DNA of 64,000 bases, taken from NCBI RefSeq assembly GCF_008932295.1, contig NZ_WBWA01000007.1, positions 62,001-126,000 on the forward strand, read 5' to 3'. The DNA comes from Brucella tritici. Lineage in GTDB: Bacteria; Pseudomonadota; Alphaproteobacteria; Rhizobiales; Rhizobiaceae. The first letter of the stretch is position 1, and each line of letters begins with the position of its first letter. The notes under the pieces were generated by a model, which made no database searches, was not told the origin of the DNA, and was given only the letters and a program-made list of their open reading frames with translations. Positions 36,534 through 49,793 of this stretch are shown here, one piece after another. The translations under genes were made by a program, and so were the position numbers.

Positions 36534-37772
36534 ATGCTGCGATTTCCATTCACGGTGGGCCAGACGATGAAGCTGAAAGCAGCTGCAACGGTTGCGATAG
36601 CTGTGTTCGCCTCAACGCTGACAACCGGTTCCGCACTGGCTGATGCACAATTTCGCCAATGGGTCGCCAGTTTTCGCCCCGTCGCCATAAAGGCAGGTGT
36701 TTCGCCGTCCACTTTCGACCGCGCATTTCGTGGTGTGGACGCGCCAGACCCCGTCGTGCTGCAGAAGGCACGTTATCAACCCGAATTCACCGAACCGGTC
36801 TGGAACTATGTTGATAACCGTGTGAACGAGCATTCCGTCTCGGTTGGCCAGAGCATGGCCCGCAAATGGGGCCCGTGGCTTCAGCGCATCGAGCAGCGTT
36901 TCTCGGTCGACCGCAATATTCTTCTCGCCATCTGGTCGATGGAGAGCAATTACGGCGAAATTCTCAAGCGCGATGACGTCATGCGCGACGCCGTACGCTC
37001 GCTGGCAACGCTTGCCTATGCGGACCAGCGCCGCGCCAAATATGGCCGCACACAGCTCATTGCTGCGATGAAGATCCTCCAGACCGGCGACATCGACCGC
37101 GGTCATCTTTCCGGCTCATGGGCCGGTGCGCTCGGCCACACGCAATTCATTCCAACCAGCTATCAGGCCTATGCCGTCGATGTGGACGGCAATGGCAAAC
37201 GCGACATCTGGAACTCCGTTCCCGATGCGCTTGGTACAGCGGCAAATCTTCTGCATCGCAATGGCTGGCAGCCGGGCCGTAGCTGGGGCTACGAAGTCGC
37301 GCTGCCGCAGGGACGCAAGTTCCCTTCCGGCTCGCTTTCTATCGCCGAGTGGCAAAAGATCGGTCTCGTCCGGGCCAATGGGCGCGCCTTCCCCGATCCC
37401 AACGAAAAGGCAACGCTGAAAGTACCGGACGGCCGTCAGGGCCCTGCCTTCCTGATGACGAAAAACTTCTTCGTCTTGAAGCGTTACAACAATGCCGACA
37501 AATATGCGCTTGCCGTCGGCCTGCTTGCCGACCGCATCGGCGGCTATCAGGGATTGCGTCAGGACTGGAATCGCCCGTTCACACCGATTACCATGGATGA
37601 GCGACAGGAGTTGCAGACGCATCTGAAAGCACTCGGCTATTATGACGGTAATATCGACGGCAAAATCGGCTCCACTTCGCGGGCCGCTATCGAGGCATTC
37701 CAGCAGCGCAACGGGCTTCAGCCGGACGGTCATCCGAGCAAGGAAGTTCTGTCGGTCCTGCGCCGTCGCTAG
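36534..37772 (+). CDS. Lytic murein transglycosylase (MltB family) with C-terminal peptidoglycan-binding domain
   Basis: Cleaves the MurNAc-GlcNAc bond to form 1,6-anhydro-muropeptides in the periplasm. A 412-residue exported protein: signal peptide (LKAAATVAIAVFAS...ALA-DAQFR), MltB catalytic domain (about 40-330) with catalytic Glu in AIWSMESNYGEI and HTQFIPTSYQAYAVD, and PGB_1 domain at the end (LGYYDGNIDGKIGSTSRAAI). No lipobox. The start at 36534 has GAAGGG upstream; 36567 is an alternative. Confidence 0.92.
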   Translation: MLRFPFTVGQTMKLKAAATVAIAVFASTLTTGSALADAQFRQWVASFRPVAIKAGVSPSTFDRAFRGVDAPDPVVLQKARYQPEFTEPVWNYVDNRVNEHSVSVGQSMARKWGPWLQRIEQRFSVDRNILLAIWSMESNYGEILKRDDVMRDAVRSLATLAYADQRRAKYGRTQLIAAMKILQTGDIDRGHLSGSWAGALGHTQFIPTSYQAYAVDVDGNGKRDIWNSVPDALGTAANLLHRNGWQPGRSWGYEVALPQGRKFPSGSLSIAEWQKIGLVRANGRAFPDPNEKATLKVPDGRQGPAFLMTKNFFVLKRYNNADKYALAVGLLADRIGGYQGLRQDWNRPFTPITMDERQELQTHLKALGYYDGNIDGKIGSTSRAAIEAFQQRNGLQPDGHPSKEVLSVLRRR

Positions 37773-37841
37773 TGGTCTGATTCCGACATTTGCGTCCCTC
37801 TGATACAGGCGCCGAGCAAATGTCGGAATTGTAAAGACCAC
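37772..37841. repeat. Perfect-arm inverted repeat directly after the transglycosylase stop
   Basis: Outer arms GTGGTCT/AGACCAC and inner arms TTCCGACATTTGC/GCAAATGTCGGAA around a 22-base loop; different in sequence from family R. It starts at the last base of the stop codon. Looks like a mobile repeated palindrome rather than a simple terminator. Confidence 0.85.
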
Positions 37842-37876
37842 GAGTAATTTAATGTATCTATTGGATAGAATTATCG

Positions 37877-37917
37877 AATGGGGCACACTTGTTCAGAAGT
37901 GCGCCCCATTTTGTTTT
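37877..37917 (+). terminator. Intrinsic terminator after the lytic transglycosylase gene
   Basis: ATGGGGCACACTT-GTTCAG-AAGTGCGCCCCAT followed by TTTGTTTTT. It shows that the DUF459 gene must start after about 37920, since an in-frame ATG at 37889 lies inside it. Confidence 0.93.
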
Positions 37918-37945
37918 TCCAAGCAGCCAAGCTAATATACAAGCC

Positions 37946-39106
37946 ATGAAGGCAAGACGGATGCGCGAAAATCAGATTGTGAGGCGACTGGTCAACGCTG
38001 CTGGCGTCATGCTTGCGGTGGCAGCGCTGATGTTTTCAGGCATCGCCACGGCATCCTCACAGGAACGTCCGCGCACACTTTTCGATCTCCTGTTCGGCTC
38101 ACGGCAAGCGCAACCACAGCGTCAATATCAGCAACCCTCTCCACAACGCGCCCGGCCAAAGGCCAAGCGCTCCAAAGCGAGTTCTCCCGCTTCACGCCCG
38201 ACACCGCCACCGGCGGCGAGCCCTGCGGTCGAGTTTGTGGAGAAAAAGCCGGACGCAAAGAAAATCCTCATCGTCGGTGACTTCATCGGCAATGGTCTGG
38301 CCGAAGGCCTCGACGTCGCTTTCGCGGCGGACCCTGACTTCCAGATCGTAACCCGAATAAATGGCTCTTCCGGCTTTGTTCGTAGCGACCATTTTGATTG
38401 GCCCGACAATATCGGCAAGATATTGGACGAGGAGAAACCGGCTGCTGTCGTCGTGATGATCGGCTCCAACGACAGGCAGGCGATCACCGAGAAGGGCGCT
38501 AGCCTGCCGCCGCGGTCACCGGAATGGAATGAGGAATATCAAAAGCGCGTCACCGCCTTCATCAAGGTGATCAACGACAAGCATTTTCCCCTGGTCTGGA
38601 TCGGGCAACCGCCGTTCCGCCCGAAAGGCATGTCGCAGGATATGCTGGCGCTCAATGAGATCTATCGCACCGCCACCGAGAAGGCGGGCGGAAAATTTGC
38701 CGATGTCTGGGATGGCTTCGTCGATGAGGAAGGCAATTTTACCCAGACGGGTTTCGATATTAACGGTCAGACAGCGCGTTTGCGCGGCAATGACGGCATC
38801 AACATAACTTCGGCTGGTAAACGCAAGCTCGCTTTCTATGCGGAAAAGCCGCTTCGCGCCTATCTCGGCGGTGCAAAAGAAGAAGACCAGCCTCTACCCG
38901 CCGCAGGCACTCATGACCCGTCCAAACCGGTTGATCGTGTTGCGCCGGTCAGCATTCGGGACGTCGACAAGGATGAAAGCGGCGTTCTGCTTGGCGGCAG
39001 CCTCGCTGCACGTCCGCAAGATCCACGCCCGGCCCGGAATGAGAGCAAGCCTTCACCCGGACGGGCAGACGATTTTTCCTGGCCACAGAAGAGCGTAAAT
39101 CCCTAA
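37946..39106 (+). CDS. DUF459 protein, SGNH-hydrolase fold with catalytic residues replaced
   Basis: A 386-residue exported protein from ATG 37946 (signal helix around LVNAAGVMLAVAALMFSGIATA). Gln/Pro/Arg-rich linker, then the DUF459/SGNH domain from about 110. Block I reads ILIVGDFIGNGLAEGL, where the nucleophile Ser of GDS is Phe. Block III GSNDRQ is kept. Block V reads NDGINITSAGKRKL, where the catalytic His position is Asn. It is therefore probably a non-catalytic member. A disordered Pro-rich tail ends the protein. Role unknown; likely periplasmic. Confidence 0.75.
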   Translation: MKARRMRENQIVRRLVNAAGVMLAVAALMFSGIATASSQERPRTLFDLLFGSRQAQPQRQYQQPSPQRARPKAKRSKASSPASRPTPPPAASPAVEFVEKKPDAKKILIVGDFIGNGLAEGLDVAFAADPDFQIVTRINGSSGFVRSDHFDWPDNIGKILDEEKPAAVVVMIGSNDRQAITEKGASLPPRSPEWNEEYQKRVTAFIKVINDKHFPLVWIGQPPFRPKGMSQDMLALNEIYRTATEKAGGKFADVWDGFVDEEGNFTQTGFDINGQTARLRGNDGINITSAGKRKLAFYAEKPLRAYLGGAKEEDQPLPAAGTHDPSKPVDRVAPVSIRDVDKDESGVLLGGSLAARPQDPRPARNESKPSPGRADDFSWPQKSVNP

Positions 39107-39266
39107 ATTTTTGCGCCTAATTAGCATGATCGAGCTATCACTTTATTGATAGCCAGCGGCTTTCTCTATTCAATATGATTCTAATTGCTACATTCCGTGC
39201 TGTTCACAGGAGTGCTTTCATCGTCTATCAGAAGGCACCCGTCTGCCTGAAAGGGTTGGACAGGAA

Positions 39267-39307
39267 GGACGCTTTTCCTCGCCCGAGCGAGGTTGTTTTC
39301 AGCGTCC
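39267..39307 (+). promoter_or_regulatory. Structured 5' leader of cycA
   Basis: Outer arms GGACGCT/AGCGTCC enclose a perfect hairpin CCTCGC-CCGA-GCGAGG; the ATG follows after 22 bases with an AGAGGCG ribosome site. The nested structure directly before the translation start suggests translational or antisense control. No glycine-riboswitch core motifs seen. Confidence 0.5.
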
Positions 39308-39329
39308 ACCAGAAACAAGAGGCGTTTGA

Positions 39330-40733
39330 ATGAATATCGCATCAAAGCCTTCTGTCGATCCACATCGGGAGGAGGAACCCCATCTTGCACGTAATCTGTC
39401 CAATCGACATCTGCAGCTGATCGCCATCGGTGGCGCCATCGGCACCGGCCTTTTCATGGGGTCGGGCAAGACCATTTCGCTGGCAGGCCCTTCGATCCTG
39501 CTCGTCTATGCGGTGATCGGCTTCATGCTGTTCTTCGTGATGCGCGCGCTTGGCGAAATTCTGCTCTCCAACCTCGAATATCGTTCCTTCGCGGATTTCG
39601 CGGGCGATTATCTCGGCCCATGGGCGCAGTTCTTCACCGGCTGGACTTACTGGCTCTGCTGGATTGTGACCGGCGTGGCCGATGTGGTTGCCGTTTCGGG
39701 CTATGTCTCATTCTGGTTCCCGGAACTGGCGCTCTGGATACCGGCGCTCGGTCTAATTTTCACGCTTCTGGCGCTCAATCTGCCAACCGTGCGCAATTTC
39801 GGTGAGATCGAATTCTGGTTCGCTCTCATCAAGATCGTCGCCATTGTCGGGCTGATCATTGCCGGTGTGTACATGCTCTCGACTGGTTTTACCCTGCCCA
39901 ATGGCAGTCAGGCATCGGTCGCCCATCTGTGGAACCATGGCGGGTTCTTCCCCAACGGTTTCCTCGGCTTTGTGGCCGGTTTCCAGATCGCGGTCTTCGC
40001 CTTTGTGGGCATCGAACTGGTCGGCACCGCCGCTGCGGAAACCAAGGACCCTGTACGCAATCTGCCGAAGGCAATCAACTCCATCCCGATCCGCGTGGTG
40101 CTGTTCTATCTCGGCGCATTGTTTGTGATTATCACCGTGATCCCATGGGATCAGGTCGATCCAAGTTCCAGCCCGTTCGTTGCGATGTTTTCGCTGGCCG
40201 GTCTTGGCATCGCCGCGCATGTGGTCAATTTCGTCGTGCTCACCTCGGCAACGTCGAGCGCGAATTCCGGCATCTACTCGACCTCGCGCATGATCTATGG
40301 CCTTGCCACTTCGAAGCTGGCACCGAAGGCGCTCGGCAAGCTGAATAACCGCAAGGTGCCGGTCAACGCGCTGTTCTTCTCATGCATCTTCCTGCTGGCA
40401 GGTGTGGTTCTGCTTTATGCGGGCCAGAGCATCATTGAAGCCTTCACGATTGTCACGACGATCTCGGCACTGCTTTTCATCTTCATCTGGTCGATCATTC
40501 TGGCGTCTTATCTGCAATATCGCCGCAAGCGCCCCGATCTCCATGAACAGTCTACTTTCAAAATGCCCGGCGGGCGCGCAGCCGTCGTGATGGTCTTCGC
40601 CTTCTTCGCCTTCATTCTCTGGGCGCTGGCGCAAGAGCCGGACACCGCAGCCGCATTGAAAGTCACGCCGTTTTGGTTTGTGCTTCTCGCCATCGCTTAT
40701 CTGGTGATGAAGTCACGGCGCAGCGAAAGCTAA
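39330..40733 (+). CDS. cycA: D-serine/D-alanine/glycine:H+ symporter CycA
   Basis: A 467-residue amino-acid permease (APC family, 12 helices). From memory it matches E. coli CycA closely from RNLSNRHLQLIAIGGAIGTG and FMGSGKTISLAGPS through FAFVGIELVGTAAAETKDP. It imports glycine, D-alanine, D-serine (and D-cycloserine in E. coli). Monocistronic; bidirectional terminator downstream and structured leader upstream. Confidence 0.93.
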   Translation: MNIASKPSVDPHREEEPHLARNLSNRHLQLIAIGGAIGTGLFMGSGKTISLAGPSILLVYAVIGFMLFFVMRALGEILLSNLEYRSFADFAGDYLGPWAQFFTGWTYWLCWIVTGVADVVAVSGYVSFWFPELALWIPALGLIFTLLALNLPTVRNFGEIEFWFALIKIVAIVGLIIAGVYMLSTGFTLPNGSQASVAHLWNHGGFFPNGFLGFVAGFQIAVFAFVGIELVGTAAAETKDPVRNLPKAINSIPIRVVLFYLGALFVIITVIPWDQVDPSSSPFVAMFSLAGLGIAAHVVNFVVLTSATSSANSGIYSTSRMIYGLATSKLAPKALGKLNNRKVPVNALFFSCIFLLAGVVLLYAGQSIIEAFTIVTTISALLFIFIWSIILASYLQYRRKRPDLHEQSTFKMPGGRAAVVMVFAFFAFILWALAQEPDTAAALKVTPFWFVLLAIAYLVMKSRRSES

Positions 40734-40749
40734 ACCACCAACAGACACA

Positions 40750-40779
40750 AAAAAGCCCGGAGGAAACTCCGGGCTTTTT
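40750..40779. terminator. Bidirectional terminator between cycA and gltD
   Basis: AAAAAGCCCGGAG-GAAA-CTCCGGGCTTTTT; serves both convergent genes. Confidence 0.95.
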
Positions 40780-40796
40780 CAATTTAATCGCGTCTC

Positions 40797-42251
40797 TTAA
40801 CGGGGCAAAACAGAGCTACCCATCAAATCAGCATCGATGGCATGCGCGGCCTGACGGCCTTCGCGGATTGCCCAGACGACCAACGACTGGCCACGCCGCA
40901 CATCGCCTGCGGCATAGAGCTTGTCGACATTGGTGCGATAGTCCTGCTCATTGGCCTTGACCGACTTGGAGCCGCGACGATCAGTTGCGACGTCGAGCTT
41001 GTCGCCCAGTTCCTTGACCACGCTGTCTTCACCCGGACCGGCAAAGCCGATGGCGATGAATGCAAGATCGGCCTTGATGAAGAATTCCGAACCGGCAATC
41101 GGCTTGCGCTTTTCATCGACCTGACAGCACTTCACATGGGTCAGGCGGCCTTCTTCGCCGATGAATTCCAGCGTTGCGACCTGAAACTCGCGCGCAGCGC
41201 CCTCAGCCTGGCTGGAAGAGGTGCGCATCTTGGTGGCCCAGTAAGGCCAGACGCTCAACTTGTCTTCCTTTTCCGGCGGCTGCGGACGAATATCAAGCTG
41301 CGTAACGTTCACTGCACCCTGACGGAAGGCGGTGCCCACGCAGTCCGATGCGGTATCGCCGCCGCCGACCACGACGACATGCTTGCCGCCGGCGAGAATC
41401 GGAGCCGAAGCCCAGGCGACGGATTCGATGTTCTCGCGGCCGACGCGGCGGTTCTGCTGCACGAGATAAGGCATGGCGTCGAAAACGCCTTCCAGATCGG
41501 CGCCGGGAATGCCTGCCGGACGCGGGCTTTCGGAGCCGCCGCTGTAAAGCACGGCATCATAGGTATCGAGAAGACCGCGCAGCGGCTTGTCGACGCCGAT
41601 ATTCACGCCGCACAGGAAGCGAACGCCCTCACCTTCCATCTGCGCGACGCGGCGGTCGATGTGGTGCTTTTCCATCTTGAAGTCAGGAATGCCGTAACGC
41701 AGCAGGCCGCCCGGGCGGCTTTCGCGCTCATAGACATCGACCATGTGACCGGCACGCGCCAGCTGCTGTGCAGCAGCAAGGCCAGCCGGGCCGGAACCGA
41801 TGATCGCAACCGACTTGCCGGTCTTGTTGGCGGCGGGCTGCGGCACGATGTAACCCAGCTCAAAAGCCTTGTCGCCCAAAGCCTGCTCAACCGTCTTGAT
41901 CGCAACCGGCGTATCTTCGAGGTTCAGCGTGCAAGCTTCCTCACAAGGCGCCGGGCAGACGCGACCGGTGAATTCCGGGAAATTATTCGTCAGATGCAGG
42001 TTGCGGATCGCCTGATCCCAATTGTCGTTATAGACAAGATCGTTCCAGTCCGGGATCTGGTTGTGCACCGGGCAGCCCGTCGGCCCATGGCAGAACGGAA
42101 TGCCGCAATCCATGCAGCGCGCAGCCTGCTTCTGTACTTCACCATCCGTCATCGGAATGGTGAACTCACGGAAGTGGCGGATACGATCCGACGCGGGCTG
42201 GTACTTTGCTACCTGCCGGTCGATCTCTAGAAAACCAGTTACCTTACCCAT
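40797..42251 (-). CDS. gltD: Glutamate synthase small subunit GltD
   Basis: NADPH-oxidising subunit of glutamate synthase (glutamine + 2-oxoglutarate to two glutamate). A 484-residue protein: N-terminal Cys motifs CMDCGIPFCHG and CPAPCEEAC for the [4Fe-4S] clusters, FAD motif IGSGPAGLAAAQQLARAG, NADPH motif VVGGGDTASDC, and C-terminal YAAGDVRRGQSLVVWA. Start 42251 has GGGAG upstream; 42341 rejected. Downstream of gltB with a 160-base gap holding a CCCGACC/GGTCGGG hairpin at about 42380-42396. Confidence 0.96.
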   Translation of the reverse strand: MGKVTGFLEIDRQVAKYQPASDRIRHFREFTIPMTDGEVQKQAARCMDCGIPFCHGPTGCPVHNQIPDWNDLVYNDNWDQAIRNLHLTNNFPEFTGRVCPAPCEEACTLNLEDTPVAIKTVEQALGDKAFELGYIVPQPAANKTGKSVAIIGSGPAGLAAAQQLARAGHMVDVYERESRPGGLLRYGIPDFKMEKHHIDRRVAQMEGEGVRFLCGVNIGVDKPLRGLLDTYDAVLYSGGSESPRPAGIPGADLEGVFDAMPYLVQQNRRVGRENIESVAWASAPILAGGKHVVVVGGGDTASDCVGTAFRQGAVNVTQLDIRPQPPEKEDKLSVWPYWATKMRTSSSQAEGAAREFQVATLEFIGEEGRLTHVKCCQVDEKRKPIAGSEFFIKADLAFIAIGFAGPGEDSVVKELGDKLDVATDRRGSKSVKANEQDYRTNVDKLYAAGDVRRGQSLVVWAIREGRQAAHAIDADLMGSSVLPR

Positions 42252-42411
42252 TCTTCTACTCCCCTCGGCCTGAGACCAACGCATGGTCTGCTTTGCCGGA
42301 AGTTGCCCTGTCCGCCGCGTCATTCTTGAACGCGCAGGCATGTCAGAGCGTTGTTATCTCTTCATGTGGCGAAGGGCGCCCGACCCGAAGGTCGGGCTCC
42401 GCTTGTCAGGA

Positions 42412-47163
<4,752 letters not shown>

Positions 47164-47412
47164 CGTCATTCCCTCCGTTTGGCCCTCATCATGAGGTGCG
47201 CGATCAGTATATACCGAGATGGTGTGACAACCATCCCGCCGTTGCTTTACGTATAAAGGAAGCCTTATCGACAAGGCGTTGGACGAGGCTCCGGGCGAGC
47301 GGCAAAGCCGGTGCGAGGAACGATGTTTAGCGCCTTATTCTCATCAGGCTTGGACAGACGACACTCAGCCCACCAGAAAATGGCGCACTAGAATTCCTCC
47401 TGTCGCGGTCGG

Positions 47413-47456
47413 GGCGCCTGTTACCGTCAGGCTATATGCCTGCCAGTACGGCGCCT
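47413..47456. ncRNA. Large hairpin upstream of gltB, possible leader or small-RNA 3' end
   Basis: Outer arms GGCGCC/GGCGCC (self-complementary) and inner arms CAGGC-TATAT-GCCTG, followed on the plus strand by TCTTTCT. It could end a plus-strand small RNA or fold in a long gltB leader on the minus strand. Confidence 0.35.
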
Positions 47457-47513
47457 CTTTCTGAAACTTTTCGGAGAGCGTTGTGACGCTTCCGTTTGCA
47501 TCAGCGTTTAATT

Positions 47514-47530
47514 GGACAGCATTACTGTCC
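47514..47530. promoter_or_regulatory. Palindrome GGACAG-N5-CTGTCC
   Basis: Perfect 6-bp arms in the gltB-ltaE gap, about 350 bases before gltB and 280 before ltaE. Operator-like spacing, factor unknown. Confidence 0.35.
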
Positions 47531-47811
47531 TAATTACGTATGACAGAATTCAAATTGCCTCACAAGATGGAAACGCAATTTTTCTCATCATCTTCCGTAA
47601 TAAAATATCAAAAGTCGTGATTTTACTGGATTTTAATTGCGTTTAGCGGCCGTTGCGTCAGTTTGGCGCGCTTTCGCCTGCTTCATATATGCCTAAATAA
47701 TAGGCAGCCTGATGACATTTTTCGCGTAAGCGGGGCCTTAACCGCTTCTGTCAGACAGGTTATAGAAACATCGACTGTGCGACAGCCCATTCAACCCATC
47801 TGGAGGAACAC

Positions 47812-48861
47812 GTGCATTTTGCGTCAGACAATTGGGCAGGCGCCCATCCCAAAATCGCCGAGAGCCTTTCATTGCATGCAGCAGGCTTTGCGGCAGCCTA
47901 TGGCGCAAGTGAAATCGACAAGCGTGTAGAACAACGCTTCAACGAATTGTTTGAGCGCGAAGTTGCCGTGTTCTTTGTCGGAACCGGAACAGCCGCCAAC
48001 TCGCTGGCGCTCGCCAGCGTCAACCGCCCCGGCGGGGTATCGCTGGTCCACCGTGAAGCACATGTCATTGAGGACGAATGCGGCGCGCCTGAATATTTCA
48101 CCGGCGGCGCACGTCTGCATCCGATTGACGGCGCGCATGGCCGCATCGACCCCGAGCTTCTCAAGCGCGAACTGAAGCGGTTCAATCCGGCATTCGTCCA
48201 TGCCGGACAGCCCATGGCCGTCAGCATCACGCAAGCGACCGAAGTTGGTACGCTCTACCAGCCCGAACATATTGCCACCATTTCCGAGATCTGCCGCGAT
48301 GCCAGTCTGCCGCTGCATATGGACGGTGCACGCTTTGCCAATGCGCTTGTTTCGCTGGACATGACGCCTGCCGAAATGACCTGGAAACAGGGCGTAGACA
48401 TCGTTTCCTTCGGGGGTACGAAAAACGGCTGCTGGTGCGCCGAGGCATTGGTCTTCATGGACCCGGCCCGCGCCAAAGACCTGCCGTTCATCCGCAAGCG
48501 CGCAGCACAGCTCTTTTCCAAGACACGCTTTGTAGCAGCGCAATTCGATGCTTACCTGCGAGACGATCTCTGGCTGGAACTGGCACGCCACTCCAATGCG
48601 CTCGCCGCGCGCCTCGCCGGTCATATCAATGCGTCGAGCCAGATGCGCCTTGCCTGGAAGCCGGAAGCCAATGAGGTCTTCGCCATCATGAAACAGTCGG
48701 TCTATGACCGTCTGCGCAATGCCGGAGCGATTTTCTACGACTGGAACCCGCCGCATTCGGAAGTGAACCGCATCAGCGACGGCGAAATTTTCGCCCGCTT
48801 TGTGACGAGCTTCGCCAACACGGAAGAAGATGTCGACCGGTTCGCCGACTTGATCGCCTGA
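47812..48861 (+). CDS. ltaE: Low-specificity L-threonine aldolase
   Basis: PLP enzyme cleaving threonine/allo-threonine to glycine and acetaldehyde. The 349-residue, GTG-start protein (GGAGG six bases upstream) has HIxxD-like LHMDGARFANAL and the PLP-lysine region VDIVSFGGTKNGCWCAEA. It begins HFASDNWAGAHPKI, as in alphaproteobacterial members. Terminator downstream. Confidence 0.92.
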   Translation: MHFASDNWAGAHPKIAESLSLHAAGFAAAYGASEIDKRVEQRFNELFEREVAVFFVGTGTAANSLALASVNRPGGVSLVHREAHVIEDECGAPEYFTGGARLHPIDGAHGRIDPELLKRELKRFNPAFVHAGQPMAVSITQATEVGTLYQPEHIATISEICRDASLPLHMDGARFANALVSLDMTPAEMTWKQGVDIVSFGGTKNGCWCAEALVFMDPARAKDLPFIRKRAAQLFSKTRFVAAQFDAYLRDDLWLELARHSNALAARLAGHINASSQMRLAWKPEANEVFAIMKQSVYDRLRNAGAIFYDWNPPHSEVNRISDGEIFARFVTSFANTEEDVDRFADLIA

Positions 48862-48885
48862 CGCTCTTTCGTATCTGTCAAAATG

Positions 48886-48917
48886 AAAAAGGCGGCGCTT
48901 CAAGCACCGCCTTTTCT
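48886..48917. terminator. Bidirectional terminator between ltaE and hsp20
   Basis: AAAAAGGCGGCGCTT-CAAGCACCGCCTTTTC; mismatched GC stem with T-runs on both strands. Confidence 0.85.
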
Positions 48918-48936
48918 TATTCATTCTCAACCAAGC

Positions 48937-49407
48937 TTAATGCGCGGTTTTTGCCTCGATCTGCTGAGCGCTGTCGGAGCCAGCCTTGGTAACTTCGATC
49001 TTGCGCGGTTTCATCTGTTCAGGAATCTCACGCTTGAGATCAATGTGCAGGAGACCGTTCTTGAGGCTCGCACCGGCGACTTCAACGAAGTCAGCGAGCT
49101 GGAAACGGCGCTCGAACGCACGCGAAGCAATACCACGATAGAGAACCTCACCGATATCGGAAGCATTTTCATCTGCTTTCTGACCCTTGATGGTCAGCTG
49201 GTTGCGATGTGCTTCGATTTCGAGTTCGCTTTCGGAAAAGCCCGCGACCGCCATGGTGATGCGATAGGTGTTTTCACCCGTGCGCTCGATATTATACGGC
49301 GGATAGGACTGGTTACCCTCCGGCGAAGCGAGCGTATCAAGCATGGTGAAAAGCCTATCGAAACCGACCGTGGAACGATAAAGCGGGGAAAAATCTACGT
49401 GACGCAT
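48937..49407 (-). CDS. Small heat-shock protein, Hsp20/IbpA family
   Basis: A 156-residue ATP-independent holdase that binds unfolding proteins. N-terminal region RHVDFSPLYRSTVGFDRLF, alpha-crystallin domain (about 38-125) beginning PPYNIERTGENTYRITMAVAG, and the C-terminal IxI-like end. GGAGGGC precedes the ATG. An RpoH-type promoter lies about 150 bases upstream, leaving a long leader as in rhizobial thermometer-controlled small Hsp genes. Confidence 0.94.
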   Translation of the reverse strand: MRHVDFSPLYRSTVGFDRLFTMLDTLASPEGNQSYPPYNIERTGENTYRITMAVAGFSESELEIEAHRNQLTIKGQKADENASDIGEVLYRGIASRAFERRFQLADFVEVAGASLKNGLLHIDLKREIPEQMKPRKIEVTKAGSDSAQQIEAKTAH

Positions 49408-49550
49408 GTATTAGCCCTCCTTTAGAGCGACATGATGCTTGTTTCAGCATGACCTTTTCCGAAGGGCGCTAAGCGCATTCGGGATCATACACGGCGGCGA
49501 AATTCCCTTCTGGCGAATTCCTTGATGCCGGCGGTCCCTTTCAGGCGACC
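49408..49550 (-). promoter_or_regulatory. Long hsp20 5' leader, candidate RNA thermometer; includes palindrome remnants
   Basis: About 140-150 bases between the promoter and the ATG. GCTCU can pair with AGGGC over the ribosome site GGAGGGC, and AUGCU-GAAACA-AGCAU forms a hairpin just before it. Rhizobial small Hsp genes often carry ROSE thermometers in a leader of similar length; the ROSE consensus itself was not clearly seen. The region 49423-49490 also resembles family R palindromes. Confidence 0.4.
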
Positions 49551-49559
49551 GCAAAACTC

Positions 49560-49588
49560 ATTTGGGAACGGTGCTTTTTCATTTCAAG
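49560..49588 (-). promoter_or_regulatory. RpoH (sigma-32) type promoter of hsp20
   Basis: Minus strand CTTGAAA - 15 bases - CCCAAAT. This closely matches the heat-shock sigma consensus CTTGAAA-N13-15-CCCCATNT, and it is correctly oriented upstream of a small Hsp gene. Confidence 0.75.
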
Positions 49589-49793
49589 TCCACATGCGCG
49601 TGACGATCGCGAAAGGTAAGCCTACACGGGCTGTCACGGCGCGTAATAACTCCTGATCCATAGGGGCCTACATTTTGGGGATTCGCCGCACAATGAACCC
49701 AAAATGAACATCATCTTTGGCGAGCGTTCAGCCGCTTGGGGCTAATGTCCCACCATGCCTGCTGCAAAGCGGGTTCATCAAAGGATCACGGTT

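Larger units (their letters stand above)
47164..47811. other. gltB-ltaE divergent intergenic region
   Basis: About 650 noncoding bases, one of the longest gaps here. Contains a large hairpin at 47413-47456, a perfect palindrome GGACAG-CATTA-CTGTCC at 47514-47530, and an AT-rich part (47560-47700) likely carrying promoters. No convincing ORF. Confidence 0.5.

Noticed and set aside
39181..39329. Glycine riboswitch before cycA
   Set aside because: The transported substrate makes it tempting, but the conserved glycine aptamer core motifs and tandem layout are absent.
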